64,000 bases of DNA from Botryosphaeria dothidea. Its lineage: Eukaryota; Ascomycota; Dothideomycetes; Botryosphaeriales; Botryosphaeriaceae. The position numbers were made by a program, and so were the translations under genes. A model generated the notes under the pieces. It had not been told where the DNA came from. It did not search any database and saw only the letters and a program-made list of their open reading frames with translations. The stretch covers positions 1,984,001 to 2,048,000 of the forward strand of contig WWBZ02000073.1 of the NCBI GenBank assembly GCA_011503125.2. The letters are read 5' to 3'. Positions 44,295-55,038 of the stretch are shown here, piece by piece (positions within the stretch are counted from its first letter, which is position 1; the number at the start of each line of letters is the position of its first letter).

Positions 44295-45041
44295 TTACTC
44301 ATTCGTAGGCTCCGCTCTCAACTCATCCAACCTCCTCTTCTGTTCTCCATTCTTGCCAAAATTCCCCCTTTCGAGCCACATTTCCAGCGCCCTTCTCACC
44401 CCACCCTCCCACTCTTCCTCCACCACCGAAAACCATGCCGTATCCCTATTCCGCCCCTTCACGACCATATGCTTCTTAAACGTCCCCTCATACCTAAAGC
44501 CCAATCGCGCCGCCGCCCTCCTCGACGGCGCATTCAAATCGTTGCACTTCCACTCCAACCGGCGGTACTTTAACCCCTCGAAAGCATACCGCGCGAGCAA
44601 GTAAATCGCCTCTGTAGCCGCAGGCGTGCGCTGGAGAGACTTAGAGAACAGCAGGTCGCCGACTTCGACGACGCGGTGTGCTGGCGTGATGCGGAGGAAG
44701 GAGCACCAGCCCAGGATCTTGCCCTCTTCCGCGGAAGACGCGGGAGGAAAAGACTTGACGACGATGGCCCAGTAAAGCGGATCCGCCGAGGCGCTTTGCT
44801 TTGCCACAAAGGACTGGAAAGCCGGCTTGTCGTCTGCGGGGAAGGGGCCGTAGGGAAGATAGTCAAAAAGGTAGGCGTTGTCGTCGCCACTGAGGAGGGG
44901 GAAAAGGGAATCCGCGTCAGATGGCTCGAGTGGTCGAAGAGTGACGTACTGGCCTTCGAAGACCTGATGCTTGGGTTGCGCAGGCTCGCGGGGTGGGACG
45001 ATGACGCCAAGTGGCCTGGCAGTCGGTGTTTTGTCAGCCAT
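44295..45041 (-). CDS. GNAT acetyltransferase (RimJ/RimL type)
   Basis: A single-exon frame of 248 residues. It fits the Acetyltransf_3 branch of GNAT enzymes: YVTLRPLEPSDADSLFPLL opens the domain, ILGWCSFLRITPAHRVVEVG is the central beta hairpin, and RLEWKCNDLNAPSRRAAARLGF is the classical RimL motif with the Asn before the acetyl-CoA helix. FRYEGTFKKHMVVKGRNRDTAWFS closes it. Bacterial relatives acetylate ribosomal protein N-termini, but fungal members may act on small molecules; substrate is unknown. The N-terminal 30 residues are Pro-rich and look disordered. Confidence 0.9.
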   Translation of the reverse strand: MADKTPTARPLGVIVPPREPAQPKHQVFEGQYVTLRPLEPSDADSLFPLLSGDDNAYLFDYLPYGPFPADDKPAFQSFVAKQSASADPLYWAIVVKSFPPASSAEEGKILGWCSFLRITPAHRVVEVGDLLFSKSLQRTPAATEAIYLLARYAFEGLKYRRLEWKCNDLNAPSRRAAARLGFRYEGTFKKHMVVKGRNRDTAWFSVVEEEWEGGVRRALEMWLERGNFGKNGEQKRRLDELRAEPTNE

Positions 45042-45883
45042 CCCTTCGGCTGGAATAAGGATGATTGGCTTGGGTGGTTTTTAGTTACCACGAATGCAGA
45101 TGAAGAGTAGCTGGTCGTATATACATGTAATGAGTCATGTCACATGACTCGGATTGATGACAGTCCTCGCCGAAGCACGTAATGGGTTATGCTGCAGTAA
45201 CTGTGTGCCTTATCTAGTACTGGAAAAACGAGCCGAAATTAGCCATTGACGCCTCATTCTTAAGACAATGGTATGAGACTATTTCGAGTCGAGAATGCTT
45301 GAAGCAGCAATCCTTATGTAGCGAGACTCTCGAGATACAAGACAATCCTATGCTGAAGCTTAAAATTCAATATCATCACGTTAGTAGAGATTTTTAAGGC
45401 TTGTTCGTGTGAGAAACCTTTCGGTACTGCCATTTTATGAATATCCGAACAGAGCACTATAAATTGGATTCCAGTACAACCTGTCGACTCTCCAATTCCG
45501 CAAAGTCTGCTTGAAACCCATTAATCGCCCGTCCATGCTCGCTAAAACCGCAGCAAGTCCTAGTCATTAATGAGAGGACAAACCTATTTCAACGCCAAAG
45601 AGAGGTTGGAAATGGAAATCCAACCCTCTGAATCCCTTGCCCGTTCCATATTCCAAGACTCGGTACTATGACCGAACCAAATAGAATGGAGAATGCCCAA
45701 AAAGGAAAGTCGGAGGAGAGAGTGGAATGTACTGATCCGAGATTGCGTATGTCGCACCAGAGTGAAATGACAGGATGTAAGAAGAAGTCGAAACTCCCGT
45801 TCCGATACGTATTGGAGGCTGATTTACAGCAAAGTGATGAAATAAGCAGGAGACGCGCAGGTGAGCATGGTCGGAAGCTAGAA
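45042..45883. other. intergenic, AT-rich, no gene seen
   Basis: Promoter of the acetyltransferase and 3' region of the AAA gene. Confidence 0.4.
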
Positions 45884-48800
45884 TCAAGTGTAGCTCCTCA
45901 TGGCATCCTCATATCCACTACCGCCCCTCAAGTCCCGCTCGAAGCCCTCAGCAACATCAAGCACGCGCTTGATATGTTCCATGCTGAGTTTCTGCTGCAT
46001 ATTGACTGCAAGAGCCTGGGCAGTCCGCACGGCGTTCTTGATCTGGCGGCCATTCAAGTCTTTGCGAGCCAGCGTGTTGTAGTCGTCTTCCTGGAACTCC
46101 ACCATCTCCGCCCCGTCCATCTCGCGGACCTTGCGCAGGAACATGCGCCAAATCTCGCACTTGGCATGGTGACTGAGCTCCTCGTAGCGGAGACCCATGT
46201 GAATACGGCTCTGGAAGGCGTCGTCGAATGTCTCCACACGATTCGTCGTCAAGAAGAGAATGCCCTGGAAGTATTCCAGCAACCGCAGGAAAATTGAAAC
46301 GAGTGCGTTGCGGTGAATGTCATGCACCTGGCGCTTTTCCAGAAAGACATCTGCCTCATCAAGTAGCAAAATGGCACCCCAACTATGTGCAATGTCCATG
46401 ATCTTCTGCAGCTCCTGTTCCAGTCGCCAGCTCTCTGTACCAAGCTCGCCAGCGCTGACTGCATAAAGCGGACACTTCAGGTAGTCTGCAATACCCTCAG
46501 CGGTGAGAGTCTTCCCAACACCCGGAGGGCCATGAAGGACAAAGACCAAGCCCTTGCCCTTGCCTTGCACGACATCGTCGATAGTCTCTGCCGCATGAAA
46601 CTTGTGGCTTGAGACAAGAGCCTTGACGATAGACTTCTGATTTTCCGGAAGCACGAGAGATTCAAAGGCACCTTCGTTCCACTCAATGTCGCGCACGCCC
46701 GAAAGCGAGAACTCCATCCAGCGCTTCTCGGAGAAGGCAAAGCCCAAGACCACAGGGGATGCGATCAGCAGCTCTTCCTCAGTGAATTCCTGCTTCGTCT
46801 TGGTCGTGCCATCAGCTTCTCCAGATTCCTCCGATAGCTTGTCCAGCTTCTCCGTCTGGATCTCATTGCCGTCTTCGTCGACAGGGACTTCGACAATGTG
46901 GGGCTTCTTCTTCTCATCGTAGACGAGCTTGATTTTGAACTTCTCCTGCTCTTCCTCCTCTCCGCCGAAGTTCTGAGGGCCCTCGGCCGGTCCATCCTCA
47001 TCATCCGAGTCCTCATCGCTGCAATCACAGTAGATGTCGAACAGGTCGTCCTGATCTTTCGGCTTGACCAGGGAGATTGCATAGTTTGGGTTGATCCGAC
47101 GGAATATTGCTGGATCGATCATCACCCTTCCATTGATGTTGTGCTTCAGAACCATCTTCTTCCTCTTCTCGAAAGCCAAACCCTTGTGGAAACGGTAGTT
47201 CATCCCCGTCATCGTGACGAACTTCTTTCCGCGTTCGAGGAGCTGTTTCTTGAGGCCTTCAGGATCCTTGTGATAGCGCAGCGGATATGTCGATAGGCTG
47301 GTGATCTTTCGGGGACCCTTGAAGGCTTCCACGTTAATCTCAATTTCACCCAAGCCAAAAGTCTTCCCATCATATTCGAGATAGCGCCCCTCGACCGAAT
47401 ACCAGTCTCCACGAAGTATCGAGGATTCCTTAGTGGCATAGTCAACCTTAAAGCACCTGGGATGCTCCACCGATCCATACGTCGTTGTGTAAGCGATAGT
47501 GTTGGGCTTGAACAGAGCCCAGAGGAGGTCAAAGGTGATGTTGCCGGCATCAAGCATTGGATATAGCGTCTTCTTTGTCTCGTCGTAGTCCTCGTCTAGA
47601 TAACGAGTCATGACCTTGCAGTGAGAAATCATTTGACGGAGTCTCCGCTTATTCTTCCTTTTCTTCTCCTTCTTGAGTCTTGTCTTCAGGGCCTTCTTGG
47701 TAAACTGGCGGATCTCCTCAAGATAGAGAAAGAGCATGTTTGGATCAATGGAAGGTTGCTCCTCGACCAAAGAAACTCCCTTGACATCTTTCATAATTTC
47801 CTGCAAAGCCTCCTTCAGGAGCTTGGACTTGATGTCGACCACAGTGTTCTTGTACTTGTTCTCCCAGTCGAACCTCCTCCGCACGGTGAAGATGTAGGCG
47901 TCGAACTCATCAGCTGGGTCTTCAGCACTTTCGGTCAACTTGTAGTTGTGAATCTTGCTGTCCCATAACTCGTCCACACGCTTGAACTCCAAGGTGCTGC
48001 CGCGCTTGCCCGAAGCAGAACCCTTCTTCCCCTTCTTATTGCCGCCCCTAGACTTCTTTTTGATATTATCTAGGGCCTTGAGCTTCTGAAGAAGGTTGTA
48101 AGGGTCAGAACTGCCAGCATTCAAAGCTCTCCTCCGCTGTTCCTCCAACACCGCCAATTCGCGCAATTCCTGAGCATCGTCTTGGACACTGTCGCCATCA
48201 AGCGTATCCGACTCCTCTGAGTCTTCAACGTGGCGAGACTTCCTGTTTCGACGCCGGCGGCGCGAGCGATGTGTCTCCTCCTCGGAAGATGACGATTCTG
48301 AACTGGAAGAGCTGGACGAGCTGGACGAGCTGGACGAATCAGACTCGTCGGAAGACTCGGACTCGTACTTCTTGGCCTTCTTGCCGTACTTCTTGCCATT
48401 GGATTTGCTCTTCGTCTTGCTCTTGCCCTTGCCGCTCTTCATTTTCCGCACCTTCAAGCTCTTCTTTCCAGACTTCTTCCGCTTAGCCTGCTCCTCCTCC
48501 TCTTCCTCCTCCTCTTCTGCGTCGCTGTCCTCATCACTCGAGTCCGATACCTCCGAGTTCGTGCTCTCATCATCGCTGTCGTCCGATTCGGCGTCATCGT
48601 TCTTGTGGCTGTGCTTGCTCTTCTTTCCTCGCTTGTGACTCTTCGATCCATGTTTGCGACAGCTGCCCTTGCCCTTGCCCTTCTTCTTGGTCGTAGACTT
48701 CCCTGCAGCAGCAGTGTTTGCGGAGTCCGTAGGCGTGTTCAACTCTGTGGACGCAGGCTCAGCAGAGGCCTTGATCTCGACGTCCTCGCCAGTCTTGGCG

Positions 48801-48892
48801 TTTTCCTCGCGAGCATTGTCCATTGTAGATGAGACCGTGGCCGGCGGGCTGGAGGCGGGCGGGTGCGCACCTGTCTCAGAGTGGTCTGACAC
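45884..48892 (-). CDS. AAA ATPase with acidic/basic low-complexity N-terminus
   Basis: A single-exon frame of 1002 residues. The C-terminal third is one AAA domain: Walker A GPPGVGKT near residue 788, Walker B ILLLDEADVFLE near 840, sensor 1 LTTNR, and a helical lid. The middle (about 300-640) resembles the DUF7025-type region common in fungal AAA proteins of unknown role, with WYSVEGRYLEYDG and RVMIDPAIFRRINPNY. The first 270 residues alternate Lys-rich and Ser/Glu/Asp-rich runs, including an unbroken run of Ser (about 48290-48340), and may be nuclear or chromatin-associated (inference). The lid arginines in QSRIHMGLRYEEL fit an arginine finger position. Substrate unknown; fungal members are often loosely called mitochondrial AAA proteins without evidence. 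Confidence 0.92.
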   Translation of the reverse strand: MSDHSETGAHPPASSPPATVSSTMDNAREENAKTGEDVEIKASAEPASTELNTPTDSANTAAAGKSTTKKKGKGKGSCRKHGSKSHKRGKKSKHSHKNDDAESDDSDDESTNSEVSDSSDEDSDAEEEEEEEEEQAKRKKSGKKSLKVRKMKSGKGKSKTKSKSNGKKYGKKAKKYESESSDESDSSSSSSSSSSSSSESSSSEEETHRSRRRRRNRKSRHVEDSEESDTLDGDSVQDDAQELRELAVLEEQRRRALNAGSSDPYNLLQKLKALDNIKKKSRGGNKKGKKGSASGKRGSTLEFKRVDELWDSKIHNYKLTESAEDPADEFDAYIFTVRRRFDWENKYKNTVVDIKSKLLKEALQEIMKDVKGVSLVEEQPSIDPNMLFLYLEEIRQFTKKALKTRLKKEKKRKNKRRLRQMISHCKVMTRYLDEDYDETKKTLYPMLDAGNITFDLLWALFKPNTIAYTTTYGSVEHPRCFKVDYATKESSILRGDWYSVEGRYLEYDGKTFGLGEIEINVEAFKGPRKITSLSTYPLRYHKDPEGLKKQLLERGKKFVTMTGMNYRFHKGLAFEKRKKMVLKHNINGRVMIDPAIFRRINPNYAISLVKPKDQDDLFDIYCDCSDEDSDDEDGPAEGPQNFGGEEEEQEKFKIKLVYDEKKKPHIVEVPVDEDGNEIQTEKLDKLSEESGEADGTTKTKQEFTEEELLIASPVVLGFAFSEKRWMEFSLSGVRDIEWNEGAFESLVLPENQKSIVKALVSSHKFHAAETIDDVVQGKGKGLVFVLHGPPGVGKTLTAEGIADYLKCPLYAVSAGELGTESWRLEQELQKIMDIAHSWGAILLLDEADVFLEKRQVHDIHRNALVSIFLRLLEYFQGILFLTTNRVETFDDAFQSRIHMGLRYEELSHHAKCEIWRMFLRKVREMDGAEMVEFQEDDYNTLARKDLNGRQIKNAVRTAQALAVNMQQKLSMEHIKRVLDVAEGFERDLRGGSGYEDAMRSYT

Positions 48893-50110
48893 CTAGCGGC
48901 TGGCGGGGCGGGAGTGAATGCGCTTGGTGGGGATGATCGCTGTGTGGGTGTGGGGGTGGAGAGCGGAAGCGGAAAAGCGGAAGCGCGAGGATGGATGGCG
49001 GCGCCGACGGAAGGCGTTCGCGTTAGAGGGAGAAGAAGGCAAGGCTGTGATGCAGCGGGAAGCGGGCTCTTATCTACGGTGAAGAGAGGTTTGTCCAATG
49101 ATCACCAGACCAAGCGCGTGCATGCGGGCGGCAGTGGCTGCTGATGTCGACTGGAGAGTCCAGGCTGACTGAAAGCGATAATGCAGCGGGTTGCCGCTAA
49201 GGTTATGTGCAACTGAGACTGCCGGTCGGGTTGCTGCGTTGGCTCCTGTCGGGCTCAGTGCTAAGAAAGAGAGAGGCCGCGCGTTGGAGCAAAGGGCGCC
49301 ACCAAGGTTAAATACAGTGCATGGCATGCATGCGAGGGAAGCGACCACGAGGCTGAAGCTGCTCGTTGCCTCATGCGCCGCGGGATCGACTGCCTTCTGG
49401 CGCCGTGAGCATGCATCCTCGACCAATGACTGTGCAGTGCCATGACCTGTGCGCCAACCGGGGTGCGGCGTTGCGAGGCTTCACTCTGCTGCTCTAGGCA
49501 TGCTTCCAGTCACCCGCCAACAAAAGCTCGTCATCGACTCGAGCACCTTCTCTCAGCCTCACGGCAACCCACGCCGCCCATTGCAACATGCTCGGCCGCA
49601 CGGCTGCCTGCGCGGCGTGCGATATAGTGCATGTCGCCTGCATTCTACTGACCATTCACAGCCATCTACTCTCTTAGTTGTCTTTGCTCGTCTCCACCTG
49701 GCGCCTGCCTGCCATGCAACCTGTAACAAGATAGCGCGCTAGGCAAGGAACCCGAGCGGGCAGAAAAAGAAAATAACCCGAACGTGCATTAGTCCATCGA
49801 TTGCATTCCAGATGTCCCAGTGTCCTTGCATCGGTACTTGCTCCGGACAAAGCGCTTCAGCAAGACCATTGATTGGGAAAGAAATTAAAAGGCAAGAGAA
49901 TTGAGTCCGTTCTACACGTCTCTCCAAGCGCAAGACAAAGCAATCCGAAAAAACGCTCCAATTCCCCACGTGTGCGGTGTCTCTGATCGTTGAAATGTAC
50001 CATGCTAGCGCTAACCGAACGGGTGGCACCAACGCACCTACCCGTGCCGTTGCTCCGCCTTGCCTTGTCAGCCCCAGTTCTGTGAGACATGGCTACCATT
50101 CCTCCATGCC
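48893..50110. other. intergenic, no gene seen
   Basis: Promoter of the AAA gene on the left, 3' region of the PTEN-like gene on the right. Frames here are shadows. Confidence 0.4.
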
Positions 50111-51936
50111 TCACGAACTGGACTCCTTCGTGTGCTTCATATGCCCTAGCCCGTGTGGGTGTGCCGTTTTCATCTTGTCTTCCGGTACGCCTCCTGGCAA
50201 CGAGCTTGTTGAAACGTGCTCCTGTCCTTGCACCACTCCCGCCGTAGGCTCTGCTTGTTGTTTCGCCGCTTGGTCCTGAACGGCAATTCCGCTCGCGGTA
50301 AGCTCCGGATTCGAGATTGTGGGCGTGACTTGTTGCTCATTCCTCGACGGTGATGATTCCCCCGAACTGCTACTGCCGGCTTTGACGATCTGCTCTCCGT
50401 CTCGCCCATGAGTCCTCAGACCCATCGTCTCATTGATCGCATCCTCTGTACTTACCAAGCCCGCCCCCTTCGCACTATTCTGGCTCCTGACGCTGCTCGC
50501 CTTGGAAAGATTGGGACTTCCTCCAGGAGGAGTTTCGGTACGTAGGCCAAGGTCCTTCCCGGTGGTCCCTGTACTGTATGACGGATCTGTCCCTTTCCAA
50601 TCTGCAGGCTTCGATTGCGGCACCTCCTCACCCTCTTTCGGCTCGGTAATAACGACACTGGGTTGGCCTGTTTCTGAATCGGGCAGAGCACGCCAAACAA
50701 CGGCAAATTTGTCAAATGCCCTTGTTCCTTTGCGGCTACTGCCCTTGATGCCATCCATCTTGTCCCATTCAATCTCGAAGGTGCCAGAGTCGTCAGCCTT
50801 GCCGTTCTGCTCTGGGCCGTTGCCCTCGAAAAACGTGTTGAACCAAACATGTGCCACCGAAGTGACCATTGTGTAACCGTAGAGAGCGCTGTTCCGACGT
50901 TCGAAATCAATATTGATGTCGCTGGTGGGGAGCACAACGCGCTTTGACGGTCGGAATATAACATCTCCGTGTTCTTGTGGACTTTCGCTCTCGCTCTCTC
51001 TCTCCTCCGGACTTTTTGGTTCTTCCTTGTTGGCCTTGCGTTCTACGGGGGAATTCTGTGCGGACTCTTCCTTGGTAACTTTCTCCAACTTCCGCTGCGC
51101 AAGAACTTCGGAAACCACGTCCGCTAGACCACCGCTATCCTTGACGGTCCCCTTGATGACCTGTCTTTCCGCACGGCTGAAGTTGTGGAAAGTCTTGATG
51201 ACCTTGCCTTCGTCAACGTAGCCATCGATGCTGAGTTTGACGCCGTTTCGGATTCCCCAAGCATGAATCTCCAGGATCTCAATCGGCCTCTCAACGTATA
51301 TCTTTCCACCTTTGGTCCAGCGATCGACATAGCCAACCCACCGCAGCTGACTCGGTATGGATACTCCAGGGCCAAAGCTAGGCCTCATCCTCCTTTCGGT
51401 AAACCTCTTAAGCGCATCCTCGGCTTTCCAGCCCTCTTCCGCAATCAGGTACGAACAGCTAACAGTGCCTGACCGGCCCTTTCCAGCCTTGCAGTGCACC
51501 ACCACGACTCGGTCCTTGTCAGCCTTCAGCCAGTTGCGCATGCTGGCAACGATGCGTGGCACGATCGCAAAGGGCGGAGGGTGGTGGTCGGGCCACGGGT
51601 AGTGCCAGATCCGGCCGTAGACCTCCTCGTCCGGGTAGCCGGTGCCCTCGGCGCGGAACTCCCAGATGGCCCATTTGTCGCCGTGGTTCTTGTCGAGGAA
51701 CTTGACGAGCTGGTCGAGCGGGTTGCGGTAGGCGCGCTGCGGGTAAGTGCCGCTGGGGCCCGAGGTCGCGATGATCGAGTCGGTTACATAGCACAGGTCG
51801 AGGCCGGCTTCCGGGTGCCGGGCTCGTGGGCCGGCGACGATTTGGCGGAGCAGTGAAGCCTGTCGGTACGCAATACAAATTAGAGTTTGTAGGGACGGGG
51901 GAGGGGCATGTAGCGTGAGGCTGAGCCACGTACCAT
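50111..51936 (-). CDS. PTEN-like phosphatase
   Basis: Minus-strand exons 51936-51934 (only the ATG) and 51859-50111 give 583 residues. PTEN removes the 3-phosphate of PIP3 and opposes PI3-kinase signalling. The signature loop HCKAGKGRSG (about residue 120) matches human HCKAGKGRTG, and the upstream RIWHYPWPDHHPPPF carries the general-acid Asp loop. The start ASLLRQIVAGPRARHPEAGLDL corresponds to the PTEN N-terminal PIP2-binding motif and dual-specificity domain. A C2-like domain follows (VLPTSDINIDFERRN to VVWRAL), interrupted by a long Lys/Glu/Ser-rich insert (about 50950-51110). The Ser/Thr-rich tail ends without an obvious PDZ ligand. Splicing directly after ATG (ATG|GTACGT) is needed to attach the frame to a start. 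Confidence 0.9.
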
Positions 51937-52646
51937 GGCGCGGACAGGCGCGTAACTGGAGTACTAAGGTTGGAGATGGAGAGCCGTGGACAGGCTTTTG
52001 TCATGCCGCGCGGCACTGGTGTGTACTTGGTGCAGGTAGGTGTGCAGGCTGAATCATGGCTCGCGCCGAGTGTAGAGAGTCAAGGGCGCGAGGGAGTGTG
52101 GACTCGTTATCACCGGCAAGAGCTTGTTTGATGATCAATGATGCCCTGGAACACCTGCCGGTTCGACAACTTCCCGGGCGCGGGCCGTGATACGTCATAC
52201 TACGCTAACCGCCCATCCATGCCATCACCACCATCAAGCCACGCCAAGACATCGCTAGCTCTGCAGACGGAGCTTGTTATTATTGATCCCGTTGCATTAC
52301 AGAAGGGGGCTGCAGCCGACGGCGAGCGGCCACGGTCTTTGACAAAAAAAACTCTTGGGGAATAGAAGCATTCATCCAGGCGCAACTGTACTGCATCTCT
52401 GGGGACAGAGCCATCCGGGCGAAAACTTAGACTGCTCGTAGGACTTATAATCAGACCTTCTCTGGCATTTTGCTAGACATGTTATGTTCGGCGCTACCCG
52501 TCGTCTGCCCCTCTGTAACTACTCCGCAGGAACATGCAGTATTGTGGATTATCATTACTGGAATCAAGACGAGGCATCCTGATGTCATGTCGCCTGCTTG
52601 AACTGCGCGTATCCGCATTTGATCACCCTGCAAGAACCTTGACAGC
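51937..52646. other. intergenic with stem-loop repeat copy B
   Basis: Promoter of the PTEN-like gene and 3' region of the PPR gene. It carries the second copy of the 66-base repeat (52365-52430). Confidence 0.4.
52365..52430 (+). repeat. 66-base stem-loop repeat, copy B
   Basis: Ungapped 66-base match to copy A at 18143-18208 with 48 identities. The arms still start GAAGCATTC and end CCGGGCGAAAACTT but pair poorly. Confidence 0.7.
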
Positions 52647-54505
52647 TCACCGCGTGAGGTCTGCATCCTGCTCTGAGACCTTGCCCCAGTTCCTATCCAA
52701 CCATTCCCTCACAAACCTAACGTTGTTGGCGTCGACGCCGCATTCTCTCATCACGTCCACCACCTCCCAAGCCCGCGGGTCTCGAGCTCGTGCACATCTG
52801 CGCGCCATCGCGATGAACGTACCGGCTCGAGGTATCCATCCCCGGCTGCGCATTTCCTCGTAGTACCGGAACGCGTCGTCGTAGTTGTCTTGCTCGTTGA
52901 GACAGATGAGCAGCAGTCGATCATACGTCAGCGCATCTGGCTCCACATTGCGCTCCACCATCTCCGCAGCCAGAAACATGGCTAGATCCTTGCGTTTAGG
53001 GCAGCCTCGGAAGAGAATGTTGAAGGTCGCCGTTGTAGGTCCGCTCTCGCAGACCGTGTGCAAAGCTTTGTACATGTCAATAGCCTGGTCCAGATCATTG
53101 CGGTAGATGGCAGCTTCGATCAACGCATTGACGGCAACTATTGGGACTGCGTTGCCCTCCTCTTTCAACGATCGCAGCTCACCAAACAACTGCATCGCCC
53201 GCTCGGGCTGATTGCGCACCCACTTGAAGAGCAACCTCATTGAGAATTCGTCGGGCGGTGTGCCACTGCTTTGCATGATGCATAGCACAGACAGCGCTGT
53301 CCTCATGTCCTCAACCTTGACGTAGGTGTCAACCAGCATTTCGTAGTGCTGCTGCGTCAAAACCTCTTTCCGCTCACCGAGAAGCTGAAAGACTGATGTT
53401 GATAAGTCAGCATCCGCATGCCGCGCAGCTGAAATCAGCGCGTTGATGCAGATGCCGGAGGAAGGGTTGAGGTATCCAGGTTGAACCAGTCGCTTCCAAA
53501 TGTAGTGTATTGCCGGGTACTAGTGGACCGTTAGTACACGGGCTCTCTTCATTTTGCGGGGCTTGTCCTACGTTTAAGGTGCTGCTCGCGACATCAAGTA
53601 GTGAATACCAGACAGACTTTGAGATGTTTCGTTCGCCAGATTCAACCCGTCTCTGAATAATCTTGAGCGCCTCTTCCACCTCTTCAATTTGGCAGAGTAC
53701 ATATATCGCCATGTCATAGAGCCAGCTCTTAATTTGGACGCCATCAGAGGTCATGTTGTCCATGCGATTGAGTGCCATCTCGTATTGGCCTTCGCGGAGG
53801 AGACCAGCAACAACATCGTGATGGCCATCAGCGGTCAGATTGAACCATCTTTGGTGCATGTACTGGATTATAGCCTCCCTGAGGAGGTAGTCCGGGTGAA
53901 CAGCCAGGACCTTTACCAAAATCAGCTTCGACAAATGCGTATGCTAGTACCAAGGCAAAGCATACCTTGAGCGTGTCGTGGCATATTTCAGCCGTAGGCT
54001 CCAATCCTTCCTCTCCCATCTCTCTGAGCAGAGCAGCAACTCTCGCCGCAGACCCTTGTGCCGCGTTCACATTTGCCAATATAACGACCGAGTAAAGAGC
54101 AACATTTGGTGCCTCCCCCCTCCTAGCCAGCAAATATGAAACCAGACGATTGACCCTGTCCATGTTTCCGTCGGCCGCAAGACGGCGAAGGCGGAAGTAG
54201 ATTTGGGACGTCTCGACGTCGTCGAGCTCATCGGCGCTGGCCGAAGCAAGCCGTTGTTCATATTCCTTTTTTCTAGCCTCGCTTATGTAGGGTTCAGACC
54301 CCTGGGCCGTGAAGCGGACGGGCGAGTGCGTGGTACTCGCGTGTCGGACTCTTTGCGCAGAAAACGCAGCACATTTTGGACGAAGAGTCGTGGTGCGGTG
54401 AGCGGATGCTCTGAATACGGCTCTTCTGGTGTTGGCAGGAAGATGCGCAAATGCAGAGAAAAAGGAGTGCCACAGCCGGTCCAAGATTAGGGGTGGTGTT
54501 GTCAT
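52647..54505 (-). CDS. mitochondrial pentatricopeptide repeat (PPR) protein
   Basis: Minus-strand exons 54505-53966, 53910-53572 and 53519-52647 give 583 residues. A series of helical pairs of about 35 residues runs through the protein, for example VALYSVVILANVNAAQ, YEMLVDTYVKVEDMRTALSV, VNALIEAAIYRNDLDQAIDM, TATFNILFRGC and DALTYDRLLLICLNEQDNYD. Such repeats bind organellar RNA. The N-terminus is Arg/Ser/Thr-rich with few acidic residues, as in a mitochondrial targeting peptide. Fungal PPR proteins act in mitochondrial RNA processing or translation; the specific target is unknown. All three exons read without stops and the introns are clean GT-AG. Confidence 0.85.
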
Positions 54506-55038
54506 TGGGGAAGTGGTTGACGGTGTTGTTGCTGCGAAGTTTGGAGTTTGCGGAACGAAGCGCGGAAGCTGTCCGCCCGCAAGCACAAGCTTTCTGCGAT
54601 CACCTCTAAATCAACCATCACCACACAGAGCGCGGTTCTCGAAGTAGAAGAAACACAGCAGTTGACAGTCATGGTCACTTGATTCATGTAAATGGAGCAC
54701 AAAGCAAGGTGCACCGCGGTATATTGCAAACTCCATATCGACCCGAGCAACTCGACCATATGCGCCGAAATGTCTTTTGATTTTCCTTTTGCCCTGATGC
54801 TCCCATGATGCTAGCCAAAGTTCAAGCCTGTATCAATAGTGTGTGCGTGTCTACGTGTTTTCCACGCCTCTTCTCATGCCCACCCAGACCTTGCAAGGCC
54901 AGCCTGTCCCAGCACTGGCGTGCCAGTGGTTCACATCATCGCCATAGCACGTGTCATCCTTTGAGTTTCATGCTTCCCAGCGCCTTCTTTGCCGAGAGTT
55001 GTTCGGAGATGTCCCTTCTCTAATCAGCCCTGTGATAC
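54506..55038. other. intergenic
   Basis: Promoter of the PPR gene and 3' region of LSm4. No gene seen. Confidence 0.4.

Noticed and set aside
45668..46297. 209-codon + frame opposite the AAA gene end
   Set aside because: Antisense to the AAA domain; no independent evidence.
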